Made by a program: the position numbers and the translations under genes. The notes beneath the pieces were generated by a model that searched no databases, had not been told where the DNA came from, and was given only the letters and a program-made list of their open reading frames with translations. From positions 1 through 27,590 of the forward strand of contig JAZNSV010000216.1 of assembly GCA_045591485.1 (NCBI GenBank): a stretch of 27,590 nucleotides of DNA. The letters run 5' to 3'. The stretch comes from Colimorpha sp045591485. Its GTDB lineage: Bacteria > Bacteroidota > Bacteroidia > Bacteroidales > P3. Positions 22,792 to 27,590 of the stretch are shown piece after piece (positions within the stretch are counted from its first letter, which is position 1; each line of letters opens with the position of its first letter).

Positions 22792-23058
22792 TGTTGTAAG
22801 ATTTTAAATTAAACGTTTATTGAATTAAAAGGTTGTTTAAGACAAACCACATCCGCCCCGCCGCAGTATTGCGGCAGGTGCAGGCAAAAGAATTAAAAAC
22901 AATATCTGTCTTTAAACACGAAATCGTTATGTGCTGACACCAAGAAAAAAAGAGAAAAACAATAATGTTACACATACTAGTTTTCATCTTAATTGTGGCA
23001 GTTTTATCCTGTTGCCTCGTCAGTTTTTGTTTGCCATTCCGCACCACAAATGACAACA
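22792..23058 (-). other. Leader region between RNA copy 3 and the lipoprotein gene
   Basis: No credible gene. It holds a CCGCA / TGCGG hairpin (about 22858-22873) and a U-rich stretch on the minus strand (about 22937-22958). A minus ORF starting MKTSMCN is short and starts inside the leader; not supported. The U-rich stretch could allow the RNA to end early. Confidence 0.45.
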
Positions 23059-23252
23059 ATACAAGAAGCGTGGTGCTGTACACCTTTTCTCCGAGTAGAG
23101 GTCGTGAGAATTACCTTGATATAAAGAAATGGGAACAGTCCACGCTAATACACGCGAACCGTCATACCATCCTTGCATATCATAGAAGTTTCTCACGTTT
23201 CTACTCGCAAGACGAAGATATAACGCTTCGTTGATTTCACTGTTGAAATCGG
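23059..23252 (-). ncRNA. Structured pseudoknotted leader RNA, copy 3
   Basis: Given in plus coordinates, read on the minus strand. H1 GATTTCA/TGAAATC (23233-23239/23244-23250); H2 ACGAAG/CTTCGT (23212-23217/23226-23231); P4 is longer than in the other copies: CGAGTAGA/TCTACTCG (23092-23099/23200-23207) and GTGAGAA/TTCTCAC (23104-23110/23190-23196); P7 GCGTGG/CCACGC (23068-23073/23140-23145) crosses P4. The 3' P7 strand is followed by TTCTTGTAT, close to TTCTTCGTAT of copy 1. Primary sequence is the most diverged of the three, yet order and pairing are kept. GCACCAC/GTGGTGC (23041-23047/23070-23076) competes with P7. Confidence 0.65.
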
Positions 23253-23255
23253 GTG

Positions 23256-23263
23256 CAAAAATA
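23256..23263 (-). promoter_or_regulatory. -7 element of leader RNA copy 3
   Basis: TATTTTTG on the minus strand, followed by CA. Hairpin H1 begins about six bases downstream, as in copies 1 and 2. It is divergent from the bcp promoter. Confidence 0.65.
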
Positions 23264-23316
23264 CACAAAATAATTCACATACAGAAATCTTTTTCCACTA
23301 TGTCGGAAAAAGTTCG

Positions 23317-23324
23317 TATTTTTG
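23317..23324 (+). promoter_or_regulatory. -7 element of bcp
   Basis: TATTTTTG followed by CAG, 24 nt before the bcp ATG. The short leader contains no structure. Confidence 0.6.
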
Positions 23325-23347
23325 CAGCGTTTAAAACGAATAGAAAC

Positions 23348-23794
23348 ATGCTACAGATTGGAACCAAGGCGCCGATGTTTGAGGGCGCGGACGAGAACGG
23401 GAATACCATCAGACTGACCGATTATGCCGGCAAGAAGCTGGTGCTCTACTTCTACCCCAAGGACAGCACGCCGGGCTGCACCAGCGAGGCCTGCGACCTG
23501 CGCGACAACTACCACCGCTTCCTGGCCCAGGGCTACGAGGTGCTCGGCGTCAGCCGCGACAGCGCCGCCAGCCACCAGAAGTTTATCGCCAAGTACGAGC
23601 TGCCCTTCCACCTCATCTCCGACCCCGAGCACCGCATCCTCGAAGCCTACGAAGCCTGGGGCGAGAAGAAGAACTACGGCAAGGTGACGATGGGCACCCT
23701 CCGCACCACCTACGTCATCGACGAGCAGGGCACCATCGTCGACGCCATCGGCAAAGTGAACACCAAAGAGCATACAAAACAGATTTTGAAATGA
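23348..23794 (+). CDS. bcp: Thioredoxin-dependent peroxiredoxin (BCP type)
   Basis: 148 residues from ATG 23348; upstream in-frame Met codons lie before the promoter. It is an atypical peroxiredoxin: KLVLYFYPKDSTPGCTSEACDLRD carries the peroxidatic Cys in TPGCT and the resolving Cys five residues later (EAC), the E. coli BCP arrangement. Later parts are VLGVSRDSAASHQKFIAKYELPF, LISDPEH and YGKVTMGTLRTTYVIDEQG. It reduces hydrogen and alkyl peroxides in the cytoplasm with thioredoxin. The stop overlaps the nitroreductase start (ATGA), so the two form an operon, perhaps for redox stress. Confidence 0.95.
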   Translation: MLQIGTKAPMFEGADENGNTIRLTDYAGKKLVLYFYPKDSTPGCTSEACDLRDNYHRFLAQGYEVLGVSRDSAASHQKFIAKYELPFHLISDPEHRILEAYEAWGEKKNYGKVTMGTLRTTYVIDEQGTIVDAIGKVNTKEHTKQILK

Positions 23795-24465
23795 CACTAC
23801 AGGAAGCTATCGTCGCACGGCACAGCGTGCGGCAGTACAAACAACAACCTATCGAGGCCGACAAGGTGGAGCAGCTGCGCGCCGCCATCGACGAGGCCAA
23901 CCGCGCGGCAGGGCTGCACATGCAGCTGGTGACCGACGAACCGGAGGCCTTCGCCAAGGGGCTGGCCAAGTACGGCAAATTCAGCGGCATCAGCAATTAC
24001 ATCGTCCTCGTGTGCCGCAAGGGGCTGGACGAACAGCTGGGCTACCACGGCGAGCGCGTGGTGCTGCTGGCGCAGACGCTGGGGCTGAACAGCTGCTGGG
24101 TGGGCCTCACCTTCAGCCGCCAGCCCGACCACTACACCGTCGGCTCCGACGAGCAGCTGCACGGTGTCATCGCCCTCGGCTACGGCCTGACGCAGGGCGT
24201 GCAGCACCCCGTGCGCCACACGGAGAAGTACTATCGGAGCGCCATCCAGCCGGTACCGGAGTGGTTCCTGCGCGGCATGGAGGCCGCCATGCTGGCCCCG
24301 ACGGCGATGCACATGCAGAAGTTCGAGTTCGAGCTGCTGGCCGACGGACGGGTGGCCGCGCGGACGCGCTTCAGCCTGGTGAACAGCTACCTGAAGATCG
24401 ACCTCGGCATTGTGAAGTGCCACTTCGAGCTCGGCGCCGGCAGCGAGAACGTACGCTGGGCGTAG
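23791..24465 (+). CDS. Nitroreductase family protein
   Basis: 224 residues, FMN-dependent nitroreductase fold. LQEAIVARHSVRQYKQQPI is the typical N-terminal FMN-binding Arg-His-Ser-x-Arg motif; LLAQTLGLNSCWVGLTF and GVIALGYG are core motifs; the second half (GMEAAMLAPTAMHMQKFEF ... NSYLKIDLGIVKCHFELGAG) is like the two-repeat TM1586-type nitroreductases common in anaerobes. Substrate unknown: NAD(P)H-dependent reduction of nitro compounds or quinones is typical. Translation is coupled to bcp. Confidence 0.9.
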   Translation: MTLQEAIVARHSVRQYKQQPIEADKVEQLRAAIDEANRAAGLHMQLVTDEPEAFAKGLAKYGKFSGISNYIVLVCRKGLDEQLGYHGERVVLLAQTLGLNSCWVGLTFSRQPDHYTVGSDEQLHGVIALGYGLTQGVQHPVRHTEKYYRSAIQPVPEWFLRGMEAAMLAPTAMHMQKFEFELLADGRVAARTRFSLVNSYLKIDLGIVKCHFELGAGSENVRWA

Positions 24466-24473
24466 AGTTATCC

Positions 24474-24561
24474 GTCGCCCCTACGGGGCTTGAAATCAAA
24501 ATGGTATATCATCCCTACCGGGGGTTGGCACCCCCGGCTATGTTCCGTCGCCCCTACGGGG
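24474..24561. repeat. Dispersed GTCGCCCCTACGGGGC hairpin repeat, two copies
   Basis: CCGTCGCCCCTACGGGGCT occurs at about 24471-24489 and 24545-24563, flanking a core with CCGGGGGTTGGCACCCCCGG (a perfect hairpin around a short loop). It is the reverse complement of the element at 7063-7160. It follows the nitroreductase stop and could also end its transcript. Confidence 0.8.
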
Positions 24562-24714
24562 CTATTCCACCAACTTGAAGCGCATACGCCACGTGTGCGC
24601 TTCTTCGTTGTAGTCGTGACTGATGATTTTGAAAGTGCCTATTTCTGAAGTGTTGGCTACGTATGTGCCGACGCACGCACAGAGGTCGTAGTCGCCGATG
24701 CAGACCCCGATGCC
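24562..24714 (-). pseudogene. 3' fragment of an alanyl-tRNA editing (AlaX-type) gene
   Basis: Minus-strand codons read CIGDYDLCACVGTYVANTSEIG, then TFKIISHDY and RMRFKLVE-stop. This matches the C-terminal tRNA_SAD part of AlaX/AlaRS editing proteins, where (I/V)GD(F/Y)DxCxCGGTHV..T.EIG carries the zinc-binding Cys; the usual GGTH is VGTY here. Upstream of about 24714 the sequence changes at once into a groEL 3' end in the other direction, so the gene lost its N-terminal half. Such proteins clear mischarged Ser- or Gly-tRNA(Ala). Confidence 0.72.
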
Positions 24715-24720
24715 AGTCAG

Positions 24721-24774
24721 CAACCCGGCATGGGCGGAATGGACGGATTGTACCAAGCCGCAAAGAACATTTAA
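24721..24774 (+). pseudogene. Third groEL remnant: C-terminal tail only
   Basis: Codons 24721-24774 read PGMGGMDGLY, the Gly-Gly-Met tail of GroEL, then continue through QAAKNI to a stop. Both the tail and the following bases (TGTAC(C/T)AAGCCGCAA) match the 3' end and 3' flank of the truncated groEL at 21110-21150. Only about 50 bp of homology remain. Confidence 0.65.
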
Positions 24775-24777
24775 CAC

Positions 24778-24809
24778 AGCAAGGGGTGTCCAACTGGGTA
24801 CCCTTTGCT
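24778..24809. terminator. Probable terminator between converging units
   Basis: AGCAAGGGGT (24778-24787) pairs with ACCCTTTGCT (24800-24809) with one G-U pair. The T-rich tail is weak (TTGTTGTAT). It lies between the groEL remnant and the end of the rhuM-like gene. Confidence 0.5.
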
Positions 24810-24817
24810 TGTTGTAT

Positions 24818-25864
24818 CTATTTGTCGTCGTAGTCTATTGGCAAGAGGTTGTCGTCGTAGAAGCGGTCGAAATCGGACTGAAAGAGGTGGTCCTGAATGA
24901 TGCGGTATTTCTCAAACTCCGTCTCGGCAAAGTCTTTAGCCATCTCGGCTGATACAACACCTCCGTCGGTCAATACGGCATCACCACCGGCCTCAAGGAT
25001 GGTGTCGATACGCTTGGCCCAGTCCTCCATTGTCATAGGGATGTGCCTTGTGGCCATACGCTCGGCCATGTCGAGCACGGCATTGACCAGCCGTCCCATA
25101 TCCTCCAGTTCGTTTCCCTTCAGATAGTTCTTGGCAATGCTCACATCGGTCTTGACAATCTTGCCGTCGGGCGAGTTCTCCCATGTGGTCAGTCCCATGT
25201 GTTCCCGTTTGGCGTTGGCGCGCTGCATAATAAGTTCGGCGGCGGTATGGCCATGCACGGCATAATGCATCTTATTCTGCACCTTCTGGAAAAAGAGCCG
25301 GGTGGTCGGCGCATCGCGGTTATAGTCGATTGCGGTGGCGTAGATGTCGGTCAGTTTCTGGTAGAAACGGCGTTCGCTGAGGCGTATCTCCCTGATTTCC
25401 GCCAGAAGGTGCTCGAAATAGTCCTCCCCGATAAAACTGCCGTTCTCCATACGCTTACGGTCGATTATATAGCCACGTATGGCGAACTGACGCAGCACAC
25501 AGGTACACCACTGGCGGAACTGCGTGGCGCGGATGGAGTTGACGCGGTAGCCGATCGAGATTATAGCGTCAAGGTTGTAGAATGCCACCTCGTGGCTTTG
25601 CGTTTTGCCCTCCATTGCGCCATGCTGAGTGGTAGTTCGGATTTTCCGAACTACCCTTTCTTGCTGCAATTCCCCACTGGAAAAAATATTTTTAAGATGC
25701 TCGCTTATTGTAGATTTTGCTTTGTCGAACAAGATTGCTATGGCATCCTGCGTACACCAAATCGTCTCGTCCCTGTACAGTACCTGTACGCCGTCCTCCT
25801 TCCCCTCAATTTGGAAAATCAGGAACTCCGCCGTGCTGTTGCGTATCTCGAATTTCTTTGTCAT
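24818..25864 (-). CDS. rhuM: RhuM family protein
   Basis: 348 residues from ATG 25864, the first ATG after the -7 element; upstream in-frame Met codons lie beyond the promoter. It is a member of the Virulence_RhuM family (PF13310), first named from a Salmonella pathogenicity island and common on mobile elements. Segments: ETIWCTQDAIAILFDKAKSTISEHLKNIF (helix-turn-helix-like start), EVAFYNLDAIISIGYRVNS and RATQFRQWCTCVLRQFAIRGY (KilA/BRO-like core), then a helical C-terminal half. The molecular role is unknown; DNA binding is plausible. It is transcribed away from RNA copy 2 and shares the inverted repeat found before hicBA. Confidence 0.88.
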   Translation of the reverse strand: MTKKFEIRNSTAEFLIFQIEGKEDGVQVLYRDETIWCTQDAIAILFDKAKSTISEHLKNIFSSGELQQERVVRKIRTTTQHGAMEGKTQSHEVAFYNLDAIISIGYRVNSIRATQFRQWCTCVLRQFAIRGYIIDRKRMENGSFIGEDYFEHLLAEIREIRLSERRFYQKLTDIYATAIDYNRDAPTTRLFFQKVQNKMHYAVHGHTAAELIMQRANAKREHMGLTTWENSPDGKIVKTDVSIAKNYLKGNELEDMGRLVNAVLDMAERMATRHIPMTMEDWAKRIDTILEAGGDAVLTDGGVVSAEMAKDFAETEFEKYRIIQDHLFQSDFDRFYDDNLLPIDYDDK

Positions 25865-25883
25865 GACCGTTGAATTTGCATTG

Positions 25884-25891
25884 CAAAGATA
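25884..25891 (-). promoter_or_regulatory. -7 element of rhuM
   Basis: TATCTTTG on the minus strand followed by CA, 19 nt before the rhuM ATG. The surrounding sequence (TTTTGTCGTATCTTTGCA) is the same as before hicB. Confidence 0.6.
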
Positions 25892-25892
25892 C

Positions 25893-25927
25893 GACAAAAT
25901 ACCAACATGTAGAAAATTAATTTTGTC
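25893..25927. promoter_or_regulatory. Inverted repeat between divergent promoters, second copy
   Basis: GACAAAAT (25893-25900) and ATTTTGTC (25920-25927), spacer 19, as at 18186-18220. Confidence 0.7.
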
Positions 25928-25952
25928 AGATGGAAAAAATGTTGTATTTTTG
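25921..25952 (+). promoter_or_regulatory. Promoter of leader RNA copy 2
   Basis: TTTTG (25921-25925), 19-nt spacer, TATTTTTG (25945-25952). Start expected at about 25958. Confidence 0.8.
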
Positions 25953-25957
25953 CAGTC

Positions 25958-26200
25958 GCAAACGGGGAGAAATCCGTCTGCCGAAAGAAAGCGCATTTTC
26001 GCCTTATTCCGATTGTGTGAACCTGAACAATTTACGCATCTGTAAAACTAGGAATAAAGGAGTTACGAAATGCTCCCATTGGATGATTATATCCTGTGTG
26101 GAGTTATTCAGATTACCTTTATATTCGTTTTACAGGGAAGTTCAGGCCCTCACACAAGAAGATAGAGACATAATGGATGGCTCCACTTTCTTCGTTGTGG
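25958..26200 (+). ncRNA. Structured pseudoknotted leader RNA, copy 2
   Basis: H1 ACGG/CCGT (25962-25965/25974-25977); H2 around the conserved GAAAGCGCATTTTC (25987-26000); H3 GATTGTGTGAA/TTTACGCATC (26011-26021/26031-26040); P4 CTGTAAAAC/GTTTTACAG (26040-26048/26127-26135); inner hairpins GGAG/CTCC (26059-26062/26073-26076) and GGAT/ATCC (26081-26084/26091-26094); AGGG/CCCT after P4; P7 GTGGAG/CTCCAC (26098-26103/26181-26186), crossing P4. P4 differs from copy 1 at most positions but pairs perfectly. GGATGGCTCCACTTTCTTCG is identical to copy 1. The zinc-ribbon gene begins about 50 nt after P7. CCAC of P7 can also pair with GTGG at 26197-26200. Confidence 0.75.
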
Positions 26201-26236
26201 TAGTTGAAACATTTTAATAACTAAAACATAAAAGAT

Positions 26237-27139
26237 ATGGCACTAATAACATGTCCCGAATGTGGCCAGCAGGTGAGCGACACCGCGAAGACGTGTCCCC
26301 ATTGCGGCTATGTGCTAAAGAAAACAGTCAATGTCGACTTCGCCGCCGGAGCCCAGAAAGCAACCGAAGCGGTGAACGCGATTCGCGATGTCAAAAAAGT
26401 GGTCAATCCCTTCAAGGTGTTTGGCTACAAGAAATGGGCGTCGGCTTTCAAAAGCAAACAATTCCTGCTTTATCTGTTGATTCCACTGGTGATTATTGTG
26501 ATTATGGCCATCAGGAAAGGCGTCCTTTATTCACTGGTATTGATGCTCATTCCTTATTTGGTCTTGCTCCTGAGAAGCATTACCCATACTTTGTTTGACA
26601 AAGAATTTCCTGGACACGGCGTGAAAACGTACACGCTGATGCCTTACGACGACCTTATTTGTTTTATGCTGGCCTTTGGCCTTTCATTCGGGAAGTTTTT
26701 TATTGTGCTGTTCCTGTCGGGCTCGGTGCTGATGGCGGTGATGGCCGTGCTGAAGATGGCTACGATGAAGCAGATGGCCTTTGGTGTCCACGAGTGCCCG
26801 GAGTGTGGCCACACTGTTGTAGAAGGGCGGACGGAGTGCGAAAACTGTAGTTGCCCTGTCAACCCAGGGTTCTCGCAGATAAAACCATCGGGCATAAATG
26901 GTCATTGGGCAGCTGCCGGTATTTGCTGCGCCATAATGTTCGTAGGTGGACTTGTTCTGAGTAGCACAGTGCATACAAAGAGGGACAAATGGGAGTCCCT
27001 ATTATACGCTATTCAGGGCACATACGATGATAACTACAAACGCAGAGTTTGTAGCAGATGCGGAGAAGTTAATTTCGGTAACTTTGGACTTGATGACGAG
27101 TGTAAATATGGAGGTCATCACGTTTGGGTTGAACAATAA
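26237..27139 (+). CDS. Membrane protein with three zinc-ribbon-like motifs
   Basis: 300 residues. The N-terminus ITCPECGQQVSDTAKTCPHCGY is a complete four-Cys zinc ribbon. Membrane helices follow at about 80-115 (FLLYLLIPLVIIVIMAI and LYSLVLMLIPYLVLLL) and 135-170. Then a second four-Cys ribbon HECPECGHTVVEGRTECENCSCP (about 190-215), another helix (GICCAIMFVGGLVLSS), and a C-terminal VCSRCGEVNFGNFGLDDECKYGGHHVW with further Cys/His. The function is unknown; such zinc_ribbon-plus-membrane proteins are common in gut Bacteroidota. It is the first gene behind RNA copy 2, and the next gene has the same ribbon type. Confidence 0.8.
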   Translation: MALITCPECGQQVSDTAKTCPHCGYVLKKTVNVDFAAGAQKATEAVNAIRDVKKVVNPFKVFGYKKWASAFKSKQFLLYLLIPLVIIVIMAIRKGVLYSLVLMLIPYLVLLLRSITHTLFDKEFPGHGVKTYTLMPYDDLICFMLAFGLSFGKFFIVLFLSGSVLMAVMAVLKMATMKQMAFGVHECPECGHTVVEGRTECENCSCPVNPGFSQIKPSGINGHWAAAGICCAIMFVGGLVLSSTVHTKRDKWESLLYAIQGTYDDNYKRRVCSRCGEVNFGNFGLDDECKYGGHHVWVEQ

Positions 27140-27153
27140 AAAACTATTTCATT

Positions 27154-27468
27154 ATGATTATAAAGTGTCCAGACTGCGGGCAAGATGTTTCGGATAAGGC
27201 AATACGCTGCAACAAATGCGGCGAGCCAATAAACAAAGATGTGGCAACTGGAACTGTTGCAAGGTTATCAATTCCAAAGACTACTCTAATTATAATGAGT
27301 GCAGCCATGTTGATGGGACTGTTCTTCTCCTTTCGAGAGATAAAGAGCAACATTGAACTGGCAAAATACGCATCGCATAAATTAGAGATGCTAGAACACA
27401 TGAACGAGACGAGGAGAATTATGTTGGAAAACATGATGGAATCGTTTGGAGCTGAATTCAAGTTATAA
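27154..27468 (+). CDS. Small zinc-ribbon membrane protein
   Basis: 104 residues. MIIKCPDCGQDVSDKAIRC starts a four-Cys zinc ribbon (CPDC, CNKC), closely similar to the start of the preceding gene. Then one membrane helix (TTLIIMSAAMLMGLFFSF) and a charged helical tail EHMNETRRIMLENMMESFG. It follows by 14 nt, so it is in the same operon. Its last six bases overlap the stop region of the transposase fragment on the other strand, so its natural C-terminus may have been replaced by insertion of the element. Confidence 0.7.
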   Translation: MIIKCPDCGQDVSDKAIRCNKCGEPINKDVATGTVARLSIPKTTLIIMSAAMLMGLFFSFREIKSNIELAKYASHKLEMLEHMNETRRIMLENMMESFGAEFKL

Positions 27469-27590
27469 ACGCAACACCAAGGGAGTAAATTGTTGACCTG
27501 ATTGCTGGTGCAAATATAGCAAAAACATTTCATAAGGAGATCTGAAGCCGAATCTTTTTCTTGGACGGTGATTGATGAGGTTGCAGGCAC
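27463..27590 (-). mobile_element. IS30-family transposase, C-terminal end (cut by the window edge)
   Basis: Minus-strand codons read CNLINHRPRKRFGFRSPYEMF, then LLYLHQQSGQQ and stop at 27463-27465. The N(x)RPRKrLGf(k/r)(T/S)P(Y/F)E(v/m)F block is the hallmark of the C-terminus of IS30-type transposases. Only 42 codons are inside the window. The terminal inverted repeat of the element is not clear; if present it should lie within or just before 27463. Confidence 0.82.

Noticed and set aside
22817..23083. 88-codon minus-strand ORF in the leader of the 22354 lipoprotein
   Set aside because: It starts within RNA copy 3, and the product has no recognisable features apart from a chance hydrophobic stretch.
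27144..27590. 148-codon minus-strand ORF at the right edge
   Set aside because: It is in a different frame from the IS30-type transposase block and covers the zinc-ribbon gene antisense.

Overview
The window looks like a chromosomal segment of a GC-rich member of the Bacteroidales (Bacteroidota). The evidence is promoters with the TTTG / TAnnTTTG elements of the Bacteroidota housekeeping sigma factor, A-rich leaders without clear Shine-Dalgarno sites, type IX secretion (T9SS) C-terminal domains, many lipoproteins with acidic residues after the lipobox cysteine, a nif3-like/zinc-ribbon operon, and the small HicBA, PIN-type and RhuM genes. Most genes use GC-rich codons. About 14.1-15.2 kb, 18.1-20.3 kb, 21.2-23.3 kb and 24.8-27.6 kb are visibly more AT-rich and hold accessory genes.

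Layout. 1-2.05 kb (minus strand): start of an aromatic amino acid lyase, then a zinc-ribbon coiled-coil protein and a Nif3-like protein in one operon. 2.19-2.29 kb: a perfect 107-nt palindrome built from 11-bp repeats. 2.5-3.65 kb: a T9SS-exported leucine-rich-repeat protein. 3.75-13.8 kb (plus strand): two paralogous operons. Each starts with an ECF sigma factor, followed by a small one-pass membrane protein (anti-sigma-like position), a short lipoprotein, and one or more long lipoproteins that share an N-terminal domain and differ in their C-terminal parts. Both sigma genes and one lipoprotein gene are preceded by the same ECF-type promoter motif, so autoregulation is likely. The second operon has grown by tandem duplication. 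One loop of the shared domain carries different intergenic-type repeats inserted in frame.

14.1-15.3 kb: a decayed T9SS-tail gene and an exported barrel-like protein. 15.4-17.5 kb: groES-groEL. 17.5-18.2 kb: hicBA (minus). 18.2-20.0 kb: structured leader RNA copy 1, an exported protein and two tandem lipoproteins. 20.3-21.1 kb: a 5'-truncated second groEL. 21.3-22.0 kb: a PIN-domain toxin-antitoxin pair. 22.35-23.25 kb (minus): a lipoprotein behind RNA copy 3. 23.3-24.5 kb: bcp peroxiredoxin and nitroreductase. 24.5-24.8 kb: dispersed hairpins, an alanyl-tRNA-editing fragment and a groEL-tail fragment. 24.8-25.9 kb (minus): a RhuM-like gene. 25.9-27.5 kb: RNA copy 2 and two zinc-ribbon membrane proteins, then the end of an IS30-type transposase at the window edge.

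The most notable observation is a three-copy family of leader RNAs (about 18250-18510 plus, 25958-26200 plus, 23252-23059 minus). Each copy starts at a Bacteroidota-type promoter, folds two 5' hairpins, and forms two long-range helices that cross as a pseudoknot. The helices differ in sequence between copies but keep base pairing. Two of the three copies precede small lipoproteins of one family and the third precedes zinc-ribbon membrane proteins. I do not recognise it as a known riboswitch or ncRNA class.
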